Shown here piece after piece: positions 53,390 through 62,044 of a stretch of DNA of 64,000 bases (positions are counted from its first letter, which is position 1; every line of letters begins with the position of its first letter). The DNA comes from Phil1 sp040767925. GTDB lineage: Bacteria; Bacillota; Clostridia; Christensenellales; CAG-138. The DNA is taken from contig JAXGNN010000001.1 of the NCBI GenBank assembly GCA_040767925.1, forward strand, positions 682,001 through 746,000, given 5' to 3'. A program made the position numbers and the translations under genes. The notes beneath the pieces are model-generated. The model ran no database searches and was not told the DNA's origin. It saw only the letters and a list, made by a program, of their open reading frames with translations.

Positions 53390-54927
53390 GCGCTCACCTC
53401 GCCTGCGTGCGTTCCGCCCATAAACAGGCCGATTTCGTCCCGCGTGAACGAATCAGACCGCTTGAAGGCTACGATGGTGCCGCTGCGGATCACCGCGATA
53501 TAATCGCTGAGGGTTTTAATGTCGTCCAGATCGCTGGAAATCAGGAGTATGGCCTTGCCCTCCCTGCGCAGCCGGAGCAGCGTGCCGTGGATGAACTGTA
53601 TGGCGCCCACGTCCAGCCCGCGCGCGGGCTGGGCCGCTACCACGGCCTTCAGGGCGGGGCGCTCCAGCTCGCGCCCCAGCACCACCTTTTGCTGGTTGCC
53701 GCCGGATACGAATCGGCACACCGCGCTGCGGCGCGCCGGGCGGACGTCGTATTTCTCGATGATCCGTTTGACGTGTTCGTTCACCTTGCGCATGGACGCC
53801 ACGCCATGCCTCAAAAAGCGGTTGTCGCGCAGATATCCCATCAGGATGTTGTCGCGGATGGAAAAATCCAGCACCAAGCCCTGTTCCTGCCGATCCTCCG
53901 GGATGATGGCGATGCCCAGGGCGCGCATGGTTTCCAGCGTGTTTTGGGCAATCCGGGTCTCGCCCACACGGATTGCGCCGGAGAGAATCGGCGTCACACC
54001 GGCCAGCACCTCGACCAGCTCCGTTTGGCCGTTGCCGTCGATGCCGGCCACGCCCACCACCTTGCCCGGGTACAGGGCAAGGGATAAACCCGTAAGGCCG
54101 CAGCGCTCGTCCATCGCTCTCGTGCTGATCTGCTCCAGGGCGATGAGAGGCGCGGGCGCTTCGGCGGCGTCGGGCTGCACATGCACTTGAACGATATCCC
54201 GCCCCACCATCGTGCGCGACAGCTCGGCCGCGTTGGTTTCCGCGGTGTTGAATGTGGCTACCTTTTTGCCCAGGCGCATCACGGTGATGCGATCGGTGAC
54301 GGCCAGCACCTCATGCAGCTTATGGGTGATGATCATGATGGTGACGCCCTTCTTTTGCAGGTTGCGCAACAGGGCGAACAGGCTCCCCACCTCCTGCGGG
54401 GTGAGCACGGTGGTGGGCTCGTCCAGAATCAAAACCTTCGTGTTGCGGAACAGGGATTTTAAGATCTCCACCTTTTGCTTCTGGCCCAGAGACAGGTTTT
54501 TTACCAGCTGGCCGGGCCCTATGTCGATGCCGAACTCCTCGCACAGCGCCTTGATCCGGCGCTCGTTCTTCTCCCGGCTCACGCATACGCGGTTTACTCG
54601 ATTCTCCTCTCCCAGCACGATGTTTTCCGCCACGCTGAACGCGTCGACCAGCATGAAATGCTGCGGCACCATCGAAACGCCCAGGCGGATCGCGTCGGCA
54701 GGAGCGTATTTGTGCGGCATTACGTGCCCGTCGATGACGATTTCGCCGTTCTCACGGGTATATAGGCCGTACAGAATCTTCATCAGCGTGCTTTTGCCGG
54801 CGCCGTTCTCCCCCAGCACCGCCATGATCTCGCCGCGTTTCACATCCATTGTCACATGGTCATTGGCAACGAGTGTACCGAAGCGAATGCTCAAATCCTT
54901 CACCGATATCATCACATCGTCGTTCAT
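53386..54927 (-). CDS. ABC transporter ATP-binding protein with two ATPase domains
   Basis: 513 residues. The first domain has Walker A GENGAGKSTLMK, signature LSLGQKQKVE and Walker B KVLILDEPT. The second has a degenerate Walker A (GIDGNGQTELVE), which is usual for YufO/RbsA-type proteins, and signature SGGNQQKVVLGREL with a modified Walker B. The ATG at 54927 with GAGG 5 bases upstream is chosen over a longer frame that would overlap the BMP gene. It couples ATP hydrolysis to the two permeases downstream. Confidence 0.92.
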   Translation of the reverse strand: MNDDVMISVKDLSIRFGTLVANDHVTMDVKRGEIMAVLGENGAGKSTLMKILYGLYTRENGEIVIDGHVMPHKYAPADAIRLGVSMVPQHFMLVDAFSVAENIVLGEENRVNRVCVSREKNERRIKALCEEFGIDIGPGQLVKNLSLGQKQKVEILKSLFRNTKVLILDEPTTVLTPQEVGSLFALLRNLQKKGVTIMIITHKLHEVLAVTDRITVMRLGKKVATFNTAETNAAELSRTMVGRDIVQVHVQPDAAEAPAPLIALEQISTRAMDERCGLTGLSLALYPGKVVGVAGIDGNGQTELVEVLAGVTPILSGAIRVGETRIAQNTLETMRALGIAIIPEDRQEQGLVLDFSIRDNILMGYLRDNRFLRHGVASMRKVNEHVKRIIEKYDVRPARRSAVCRFVSGGNQQKVVLGRELERPALKAVVAAQPARGLDVGAIQFIHGTLLRLRREGKAILLISSDLDDIKTLSDYIAVIRSGTIVAFKRSDSFTRDEIGLFMGGTHAGEVSA

Positions 54928-55003
54928 AACGGCCTCGTTTTCCCCCGGAATGCTGTTTCGCGGCGGCGCCCGTAACCGCGGACGCCACCGCGGCGGTAAG
55001 GAT

Positions 55004-56146
55004 TCAGCCTCCATACACCGCGTCGAAGGCTTCCACTTCCTCCCATGTATTAGGTGCCTGAATCTTGCCGTCCTTCAGGTCCTGGATGACCTGTTCCAGC
55101 ACCTTTTGCACCTCGGGCGGCACTTCGAAGTCCGGGTTGTACTCAAAGAATATACCGCCGTTTTTGGCGTTGTTCTCCTCGGCCGTGCCCCATGCCAGCT
55201 TGCCAGTCTCGCAGAATTCTTTCATCACGCGCATAATCGTTCCTTCGTTTTGCTTGCGCGTGCAGCCGATAACCAGAGTAGGATCCCATTTGGTCTGATT
55301 GTTGTCATACCCCAGCATGAACCGGCCGCGCTCCTGGGCCGCGGCTATGATGCCCATCGCGCCACCGCCCGCGTTGTGAAATACGAAATTCACACCCTGA
55401 TCATACATGGAAAGGGCCAATTCTTTGTTCTTGGCATTGTCGGACCACCCGCCCACAATGCCGTACAGGTATTCATAATCCGGCTTCACGTATTTCATGC
55501 CGGCCGCCGCACCGGTCAACGTGGGCACAGTGCCGGGCATCTCCACGCCCATTACCAGGCCGATCTTGCCCGAGGGCTCGAACTCGGTGGTTACGCCGTT
55601 GATGGTGACGCTGCCCTCCGCATCCATCAGCGCGGCCAGCACGCCCGCGATGAAGCCCATCTCGTTCTTGGCGAAGTATTCCGAGATCAGCTGCCCGTTG
55701 CCCTCGCACTTCACGTCGTACAGGATAAAGCGCTGGTCCGGATAATCGGGCCCGACGGCGGTGACCGGATCGAGCCCGTCGGAGCTGCACAGGAAGATCA
55801 GGTCGTATTCGCCGCTCTCCGCGTATTCGATCAGCAGCTGCTCGTAGTCCACCGGTGTGAGCGCCTCCGAGTAGGTCAGGGCAAAGCCCAGCTCCTCCGA
55901 TGCCTTTTGCAGGCCGCCCAACACCGCGTCGTTGATGGCACCATCGCCAAAGCCGCCGAGACCGGAGATCATAGCCACATTGACACCGTCTCCTACCTTG
56001 CCGCCAGATGCAGGCGATTCGTTGGAAACAGGCGGTGGCGTAGAGGTTTCGCTTACGTCAGCTCCTCCCTCATTGCCGGTACATGCGCTCAGGAATACCA
56101 TCAGAAATGCCAGTGCGATTGCCAATGTTCTTGTCGATGCTTTCAT
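55004..56146 (-). CDS. BMP-family substrate-binding lipoprotein
   Basis: 380 residues. The signal peptide ends in the lipobox LMVFLSAC, so Cys is the lipidated first residue, followed by a Gly/Ser/Thr-rich linker. The core shows BMP/PnrA features: VNVAMISGLGGFGDGAINDA, DLIFLCSSDGLDPV and FVFHNAGGGAMGI. GGAGG lies 6 bases before the ATG. It captures the substrate outside the membrane and defines transporter specificity; known relatives bind nucleosides, but the operon context suggests a CoA-activated carboxylate. Confidence 0.92.
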   Translation of the reverse strand: MKASTRTLAIALAFLMVFLSACTGNEGGADVSETSTPPPVSNESPASGGKVGDGVNVAMISGLGGFGDGAINDAVLGGLQKASEELGFALTYSEALTPVDYEQLLIEYAESGEYDLIFLCSSDGLDPVTAVGPDYPDQRFILYDVKCEGNGQLISEYFAKNEMGFIAGVLAALMDAEGSVTINGVTTEFEPSGKIGLVMGVEMPGTVPTLTGAAAGMKYVKPDYEYLYGIVGGWSDNAKNKELALSMYDQGVNFVFHNAGGGAMGIIAAAQERGRFMLGYDNNQTKWDPTLVIGCTRKQNEGTIMRVMKEFCETGKLAWGTAEENNAKNGGIFFEYNPDFEVPPEVQKVLEQVIQDLKDGKIQAPNTWEEVEAFDAVYGG

Positions 56147-56214
56147 GGTTTTCCTCCTTCCGCTGTTTGGATGTTTTTGTGAATGGCCTACGAGGCCTAG
56201 TATACGGAATGTGT

Positions 56215-57231
56215 TTAACGGGCGCAACCAGATGTTTCCTCTACTTTATATCTTTCCACTGCTTGGAGCAGCTTCGGCACAATCTCTCTCAAGTCGCCCG
56301 TGACGGCGAGATCCGCCTCGGCCATGATCGGCGCATCGGGGTCCTTGTTGATCGCGATGATGGTGCCCGAATTCTGCATGCCGGCTAGATGTTGGATCGC
56401 CCCCGAGATGCCGCAGGCAATGTAAACGACGGGGCGTACCGTTTTACCGGTCTGACCTACCTGGCGAGTTTTTCCGATCCATCCTCTATCTACCCCCACC
56501 CGGGAGGCGGCTACCTCGCCGCCCAGAGCCGAGGCTAGCTGTTGCAGCATGGCGTAGCCCTCAGGTCCGCCCACGCCACGACCACCCGCCACAATCACCT
56601 TAGCCGCAGTGATATCGACGGATTTCGTCTGATTCCGAACGATCTCCACGAGCTCCACATTTCGATCCGCAGGAGTAAACGTCACCGCATGACGGATGAT
56701 TTCGCCGGTTCGCCTTTCATCGGGAATCGGCATCGGCATCACACCGGGACGGATGGTGGCCATCTGCGGGCGGTAGTTCCGGCAGATGATGGTAGCCATG
56801 ATGTTACCGCCGAAAGCTGGACGGGTCATCAACAGCAAGCGGTTCTCCGGGTCGATCGCAAGGTCGGTGCAGTCCGCCGTCAAGCCCGTATGGATGCGGG
56901 CTGCCACCCGCGGCGCCAAGTCGCGTCCGATGGAAGTAGCTCCGAATAGCACAATGGACGGGTCATACGCGCGAACAACTGAAACCACCGCCTTTGTGTA
57001 TGGCTCGGTCATATATGGCTCCAACGCCGGGTCCTCCACCAGAACAACCCTATGCGCCCCGAAAACGGTCAGTTCGTCCGCCAGGGAAGCTACATTGTCG
57101 CCTGCGAGCACCGCCGTTACCTGTTCGCCGAGCTCAATCGCCAGCCGCGCGGCCTCGCCCAACAACTCGCACCCAACCTTCTGTAATTTTCCGCCGCGCT
57201 GCTCGGCAAAAACAAAAATATCCCGGCTCAT
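56215..57231 (-). CDS. etfA: electron transfer flavoprotein alpha subunit
   Basis: 338 residues. The C-terminal FAD-binding half carries GWIGKTRQVGQTGKTVRPVV, YIACGISGAIQHLAGM and IAINKDPDAPIMAEADL, all conserved in EtfA. The N-terminal half is the usual alpha/beta domain. The ATG at 57231 has GGAGAG 6 bases upstream. It pairs with etfB 25 bp upstream to carry electrons to or from the acyl-CoA dehydrogenase. Confidence 0.96.
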   Translation of the reverse strand: MSRDIFVFAEQRGGKLQKVGCELLGEAARLAIELGEQVTAVLAGDNVASLADELTVFGAHRVVLVEDPALEPYMTEPYTKAVVSVVRAYDPSIVLFGATSIGRDLAPRVAARIHTGLTADCTDLAIDPENRLLLMTRPAFGGNIMATIICRNYRPQMATIRPGVMPMPIPDERRTGEIIRHAVTFTPADRNVELVEIVRNQTKSVDITAAKVIVAGGRGVGGPEGYAMLQQLASALGGEVAASRVGVDRGWIGKTRQVGQTGKTVRPVVYIACGISGAIQHLAGMQNSGTIIAINKDPDAPIMAEADLAVTGDLREIVPKLLQAVERYKVEETSGCAR

Positions 57232-57256
57232 ATGCACCTCTCCATTTAACGGGTCA

Positions 57257-58048
57257 TTAAAGTATGTTCAGCGCCGCCAGTTTGTCCGCGATCGTCTCGG
57301 CGGCCTCGACGGGCAACAAATCGTTCAACTGCACGCCATGCGCTTTAGGCGGCCGCGCGAAGCTTTTCACCACGTTGGTCGGCGAGCCTGCAAGCCCGAT
57401 CCAGTCCGGATCGAGGGAATCGGCGAGGTCGCTGAAGCTCAGGATGCGGATATCCCGCTCGAAGGCGGCCTGAATGCCGGAGACACTCATGTAACGCGGC
57501 TTGGCCAGCTCGGCTAAAACCGCAACCAGGCAGGGCAGTCTTGCCCGGAGCAGGTGATGGCACTCCTCGAATTGGCGTTCTGCCAAGATGGCGCCATCCT
57601 CCAACTGTAAATTCTGCACATAACTCACCTGCGGAACACCCAGCCGCTCGGCTATCTGCGGGCCTACCTGCGCCGTATCCCCATCTATGGCCTGCTGTCC
57701 GGCGATCACGAGATCAAACCCCAGTTTTTTGATAGCCGCTGCCAAAATGGTGGCGGTGGCATACGTGTCGCTTCCGCTAAATTCCCGGCCGGATACCAGA
57801 ACCGCTTCGTCGCAGCCCATTGCAAGCGCTTCGCGCAAGGCCATCTCCGCCTGGGGCGGCCCCATTGAAACGGCACACACCGCAACGTCCAGCCCTTCCT
57901 CCTTCAGCATGAACGCCGCCTCCAGCCCGGCTTTATCGTCCGGGTTAATGATGCTTGGCAGACCCTCGCGGATCAACGTGTTCGTCTTCGGATCCAGTTG
58001 CGCTTCGGCGATATCCGGCACTTGCTTGATACAGACAACAATCTTCAT
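57257..58048 (-). CDS. etfB: electron transfer flavoprotein beta subunit
   Basis: 263 residues. MKIVVCIKQVPD at the start and SGREFSGSDTYATATILAAA, DLVIAGQQAIDGDTAQVGP and LPCLVAVLAEL are standard EtfB blocks. The last is next to PRYMSV, the recognition-loop region that docks to the dehydrogenase. Whether the EtfAB pair is of the electron-bifurcating type cannot be decided by eye. The gene lies 10 bp downstream of the dehydrogenase. Confidence 0.96.
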   Translation of the reverse strand: MKIVVCIKQVPDIAEAQLDPKTNTLIREGLPSIINPDDKAGLEAAFMLKEEGLDVAVCAVSMGPPQAEMALREALAMGCDEAVLVSGREFSGSDTYATATILAAAIKKLGFDLVIAGQQAIDGDTAQVGPQIAERLGVPQVSYVQNLQLEDGAILAERQFEECHHLLRARLPCLVAVLAELAKPRYMSVSGIQAAFERDIRILSFSDLADSLDPDWIGLAGSPTNVVKSFARPPKAHGVQLNDLLPVEAAETIADKLAALNIL

Positions 58049-58058
58049 CGATACGCCC

Positions 58059-59201
58059 TCACTTCAGATTCATTGCGCCTGCGACGACCATTTTCATCAC
58101 TTCGCTGGTGCCTTCGTAGATTTCAGTGATTTTTGCGTCCCGCATCATGCGCTCAACGGAATACTCCCGCGCGAAGCCATAGCCGCCCAGCAGTTGGACA
58201 CACTCGCGCGTTACGTCGCCAGCTACCCGGGAGGCGAACAGCTTGCACATTGCCGCGTGCGTGCCAAAGGGTTCGCCGGCGTCTTTTGCTGCCGCAGCGC
58301 GCCATACCAGCAGACGAGCAGCGTCAATATAGGTCTGCATATCGGCAATTTTAAACTGCGTAGCCTGGAAGGAGGCGATCGTGCGTCCGAACTGGCGTCG
58401 TTCCTTCACATACTTGACAGCCTCGTCCAGCGCCCCTTGCGCGATGCCTACCGCCTGGGCGCCGATGCCGATGCGCCCGGCGTCCAGCGCCTTCATGGCA
58501 ATTTTAAACCCGTCTCCCTCGCGTCCCAGCAGGTTTTCGGCCGGTATACGTACATCCTCAAGCGTAACGGCCGCGTTGCTCGCCGCACGAATGCCCATGC
58601 GGGGAATATCGGCAGACACGGATAACCCCGGCGTTTTACGCTCCACGATGAACGCGGACATACCCTTCGGCCCTTTTTCCCGGTCTGTGGCGGCAAACAC
58701 AACGAACACGTCGGCAAAGCCGGAATTGGTGGTGAACACCTTGCTGCCGTTGAGAACATAGCTCTCGCCGTCGCGCACGGCGCGCGTTTTTCCGGCGGCC
58801 ACATCGCTGCCGGCACCGGGCTCCGTCAGACTGAAACAACCGACATGTCCCGCCGAGAGGAGCGGGCGCAGGTATGCCTCCTTTTGCGTGCTGTTGCCGA
58901 AATCGTGGATGCAGCTGCAGCACAGGGACGTATGTACAGAAATGGTGATGCCTGTGGAAGCGTCCACTTTGGAGAACTCCTCCATGCACAGGCAATAGGC
59001 CAACGTGTCCGCCCCGCCGCCGCCGTATCGGCGGCTATAGGGAATGCCGAAAAAGCCCTGCCGGTGCAGCTTTGTCAAAAGCTCCATCGAGTAGGTTTCG
59101 CTTTCGTCCATATCCCGCGCGAGCGGCTTGATTTCCGCCAGAGCGAACTCCCGATAAAGTTGCCGGTGTAATTGGTGCGATTTGCTCAATTTGAAATCCA
59201 T
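58059..59201 (-). CDS. acyl-CoA dehydrogenase
   Basis: 380 residues, the usual length. The FAD/substrate blocks GCFSLTEPGAGSDVAAGKT and VLNGSKVFTTNSGFAD are present. The catalytic base is Glu363 in ITEIYEGTSEV near the C terminus, as in short-chain/butyryl-CoA dehydrogenases. With EtfAB it may oxidise a saturated acyl-CoA or reduce an enoyl-CoA. GGAGG lies 7 bases before the chosen ATG; another ATG sits one codon earlier. First gene of the minus-strand operon. Confidence 0.95.
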   Translation of the reverse strand: MDFKLSKSHQLHRQLYREFALAEIKPLARDMDESETYSMELLTKLHRQGFFGIPYSRRYGGGGADTLAYCLCMEEFSKVDASTGITISVHTSLCCSCIHDFGNSTQKEAYLRPLLSAGHVGCFSLTEPGAGSDVAAGKTRAVRDGESYVLNGSKVFTTNSGFADVFVVFAATDREKGPKGMSAFIVERKTPGLSVSADIPRMGIRAASNAAVTLEDVRIPAENLLGREGDGFKIAMKALDAGRIGIGAQAVGIAQGALDEAVKYVKERRQFGRTIASFQATQFKIADMQTYIDAARLLVWRAAAAKDAGEPFGTHAAMCKLFASRVAGDVTRECVQLLGGYGFAREYSVERMMRDAKITEIYEGTSEVMKMVVAGAMNLK

Positions 59202-59592
59202 CATCAATCCTCCAGAACGGTAATTAATTCAGATATGATTGGACTCACTTTATTTTGCATGCCAATTTATTGTTAGCATAATGTTTGTATATTAATATCT
59301 TGCAGGCTTTATTGAGCTTTGTCAAGTAGTTTTGGAAAAATGTCGCGGTTATTTTTTAGGCGGCACCAGTAATAATCACTCGGATACCATACGAATAGCG
59401 TAGATCGGTGAAGAGCATATCCTAGTTTCAGAACCTTATGCTACGCAGAATCAGGTCCTCGTTCAAAATAGCGATTTAAGACGAATCAATTTGATATTGC
59501 CTCTTTCTACATGGTTATGATAGTATATTTGTATGCAAATCATTGGCATGGCGGAGCCGTGTACTATTTATGGGCAAGAGGGCATTAAACGA
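59202..59592. promoter_or_regulatory. divergent control region between the catabolic operon and marR
   Basis: 391 bp without a gene, AT-rich. On the minus strand TTGACA (59325-59320) with a 17-bp spacer and a poor -10 (CAAGAT) may drive the operon. A 10-bp palindrome ATATTAATAT (59289-59298) overlaps that -10 and is a candidate MarR operator. On the plus strand TTGATA near 59490 and AT-rich boxes before 59533 may serve marR. Confidence 0.45.
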
Positions 59593-60033
59593 ATGGAACT
59601 AAATGAATGTATCAACTACGTGCTGACGCGCGCGCAAAATGCAGTGTTCGGCTATTTCAAAGGCCGGTTGGCGCCTTACGGCGTCACGCCGGTGCAGTAT
59701 GCGCTTCTGAAGTGCCTGTGGGATCATGGTGACCAAAACCCTACCCAGATCAGCTATGCGCTGTGTCTGGACTCCTCTACCGTAACAGGCATCATTGCAC
59801 GCATGGAAGACAAGGGTCTGATAGAGCGTGTGCATAGCAATGTGGACCGGCGCGCGGTGGATATTCGCATCAAACCCGCCGGCGCCGCGCTGCAGGACGA
59901 CATTGAGCGGGTGATTCGCGAAGCCAATAAGGATGTTGTCGCGAATTTGGACCCGGAGGTATTTGAAGCTTTCAAGCAGGCTTTAGACGGCATTTTACAA
60001 AACGTAGAAAAATGCGGAAAAGCTGCCTCATAA
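59593..60033 (+). CDS. MarR-family transcriptional regulator of the catabolic locus
   Basis: 146 residues. A winged helix with the HTH at NPTQISYALCLDSSTVTGII and the wing VHSNVDRRAVDIRIKPAG is followed by the dimerisation helix. The ATG at 59593 is chosen because it begins the conserved helix 1 (MELNECINYVL); in-frame ATGs at 59533 and 59548 would add an atypical tail. It is divergent from the acyl-CoA dehydrogenase operon and 32 bp upstream of the thioesterase, so it likely controls both, perhaps with a CoA ester as inducer. Confidence 0.9.
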   Translation: MELNECINYVLTRAQNAVFGYFKGRLAPYGVTPVQYALLKCLWDHGDQNPTQISYALCLDSSTVTGIIARMEDKGLIERVHSNVDRRAVDIRIKPAGAALQDDIERVIREANKDVVANLDPEVFEAFKQALDGILQNVEKCGKAAS

Positions 60034-60065
60034 GCCGCGCGGCGCGAACAAAAGGAGGAATGGAA

Positions 60066-60461
60066 ATGGCGATCGAAGTAGGGATGCATTGCACCGGCGA
60101 AGTCGTCGTCGATGAAACCAACGTGGCCAAAAACGTAGGCAGCGGTCATGTGGACGTATTTTCTACGCCTATGCTGATTATGTTGATGGAGCAAACGGCG
60201 GCAAACTGCGTGCAGCCGCATCTGACGACGGGGCAAGCGACAGTGGGTACCCGCGTCGCCGTGTCTCACACGGCCGCCACGCCCATCGGCATGAAAGTGA
60301 CCGTCACGGCCACCGTGACAAAACTGGATGGCAAACGCATTGAGTTCGACGTGGAGGCAAAAGACGAGAAGGAACCTGTGGGCAATGGTACACACACGCG
60401 GTATATCATCGATGAAAAGCGGTTTTTAGAAAAAACCTATGCCAAACTGAACAGGGAATAA
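60066..60461 (+). CDS. FlK-type hotdog thioesterase
   Basis: 131 residues of the hotdog fold. Thr34 (VFSTPM), Glu42 (IMLMEQTA) and His68 (AVSHTAATP) fall at exactly the spacing of Thr42, Glu50 and His76 of the fluoroacetyl-CoA thioesterase FlK. The SHTAATP block and the later GNGTHTRYIIDE also match that family. Many anaerobes carry such proteins without meeting fluoroacetate, so a general or pathway-specific acyl-CoA hydrolase is likelier. AGGAGG lies 8 bases before the ATG. It is cotranscribed with marR. Confidence 0.88.
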   Translation: MAIEVGMHCTGEVVVDETNVAKNVGSGHVDVFSTPMLIMLMEQTAANCVQPHLTTGQATVGTRVAVSHTAATPIGMKVTVTATVTKLDGKRIEFDVEAKDEKEPVGNGTHTRYIIDEKRFLEKTYAKLNRE

Positions 60462-60636
60462 GCCAAAACGCAAACGAAGATCAGTAGTCCGGTCGGTTTT
60501 TTTGCATGGAATGGATATCACAATACATGTTGGAATCCATTGAAGCACCAGAAAGGATGGGTTGCAAGGCCTAGGAATCGCGTTATATATCGGAACCCGT
60601 ATACTCAGGCCGCCTGTACAAAACGAAAAACTCATC
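60462..60636. other. gene-free stretch after the thioesterase
   Basis: No supportable gene; leads into repeat block B copy 3. AT-rich patches suggest decayed element sequence. Confidence 0.4.
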
Positions 60637-60715
60637 TTTGGAGTTTGAAACTTTGAGGGGGAATCGTTCACTTTTATACGAAACGCTAAAAACTATAGAC
60701 GTTGTCTGGTTTTTG
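60637..60715 (+). repeat. repeat block B, copy 3
   Basis: TTTGAAACTTTGAGGGGG, AATCGTTCACTTTTATA and ACTATAGACGTTGTCTGG match copies at 23971 and 45421, same orientation, 15 kb away from the nearest other copy. No A or C block is attached. Confidence 0.75.
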
Positions 60716-60778
60716 CATAAAATACATCCCGCAAAGCTCGACGAAGCACTGGTTTCGCTGCTGCATTGGAAGAAAAGA

Positions 60779-61612
60779 CTAATAAGCACATACGATACCG
60801 CCATTGTCGGCGTAAACCGTGGCTATACCCCGAGTTTCTACAATCAAAATAGTTGCAAAATCACAGAGCCGCTCAATCTGACTTTTCAGCCAGAAAGCCC
60901 TGTCATAGCAATTACAATGACTGATAACGAGCGTCTTTCCATTGTAGCTTCCGTCAGCGACAATATAAGATATCATCTTGTTGAGAGCCTGCTTGATTGA
61001 CAGAGCCTTATCCAACAAGCCGATCTCACCCTCCGGACTGCCGTGGAGAAGGAGCTTGATTCGCAATGCTGCCGCCAACATTGCCTGAAGCTTTCCCAAA
61101 CGCCCGTTTTTACGAAGGTTTTCCAATGATTCCAAAACGAAGAGCGTCCGCATATGACCGATAAACTGTTCTACTTTTTGCACGACCTCTTTAAAAGAAA
61201 CGCCTTTTTCCGCCAGTTCTTTGATCTTAAGCGCCACCAGGGTCTCCCCGGAAGAGGCGGAGCGCGTATTGAAAACGTGAACGTTTACCTCCGGTTTCTC
61301 TTCTTCCAACATCGTGCGGGCGATTTGCGCCGCGTTATGGGAGCCGCTGAGAAGGTCGGAGAGAGTGACTACATATACATTCTCCGATCCCTCCATGGCA
61401 TCCAAATATGCCTGAGGCGAGGGACAGGACGTAGTAGGGGCCGCTTCACTCTGTTTCATTGCTTTGAGCAGTTCTGCTTGGTTCAGAGTATCATCATCGA
61501 CAAAGATGTTATCCCCGCATTTGATGTTTAGGGGGACATTGACGAAAGCAATATCTCCCTTCATTTCCGTGTTCATGTCACAGCAACTGTCCACGATTAT
61601 TTTGAATCCCAT
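60779..61612 (-). CDS. DegV-family fatty-acid-binding protein
   Basis: 277 residues. The N-terminal FKIIVDSCCDM and the middle PTTSCPSPQAYLDAM-like block are DegV hallmarks, as is LENLRKNGRLGKLQAML after it. Family members bind a fatty acid and some (FakB) deliver it to the FakA kinase for phosphorylation; no FakA gene is nearby. GGAGGTGATG precedes the ATG. It may take part in exogenous fatty-acid use. Confidence 0.9.
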   Translation of the reverse strand: MGFKIIVDSCCDMNTEMKGDIAFVNVPLNIKCGDNIFVDDDTLNQAELLKAMKQSEAAPTTSCPSPQAYLDAMEGSENVYVVTLSDLLSGSHNAAQIARTMLEEEKPEVNVHVFNTRSASSGETLVALKIKELAEKGVSFKEVVQKVEQFIGHMRTLFVLESLENLRKNGRLGKLQAMLAAALRIKLLLHGSPEGEIGLLDKALSIKQALNKMISYIVADGSYNGKTLVISHCNCYDRAFWLKSQIERLCDFATILIVETRGIATVYADNGGIVCAY

Positions 61613-62044
61613 TTACATCACCTCCAAGGATTACGCAATCTGTGGTGTATCTTTCGCTATTGTTCCGATCTGCTTATCATTTCGCTGCTCTTGGTCGTAG
61701 CTGTACTATTATTAATGTTTTATAGTACATCACATCAACTGTTTCTTCAACATGAAATACGATGATATTTTAAGGCATCCAATACCTAAAGTTGCCTATT
61801 GAAAAGAAAGGGGTCTCCGGGGTGTACCCCATACAAATCAAATTTAGCGAGGCGGATCACACTCCGCCCCGTCCGGCTCCGCAAACCCCGTGCGGCGCTC
61901 GGGCCGCCCTCCGGCATGGCTGTCCTCCGCTTGGGTAAAGCAAAAAAACTATACCTGAAAGCGATCAACCTGAACAGATAAACCTTTCAAATTGTCCTTG
62001 ACGCGAGTATGGATTGCATATCCGTCCGCTTTTCACTCCCGGGA
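61613..62044. other. gene-free region with structured GC-rich segment
   Basis: The first half is AT-rich upstream DNA of degV. From about 61810 several hairpin-forming stretches occur: GGGGT/GTACCCC near 61817 and GGCGGA/TCCGCC near 61851-61870. Open frames of 60 codons occur on both strands (61786-61981) but neither has a convincing ribosome-binding site or family, so I do not call a gene. It may be a dispersed repeat or a structured RNA. Confidence 0.4.

Noticed and set aside
60583..60804. Minus-strand frame with ERFPLKVSNSK, shared with 45245-45508
   Set aside because: The shared peptide comes from repeat block B. Neither frame has a start site or a domain.
61799..61981. 60-codon frame near the end of the window
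   Set aside because: No convincing ribosome-binding site and no family; a frame of the same length lies opposite it, pointing to non-coding repeat sequence.
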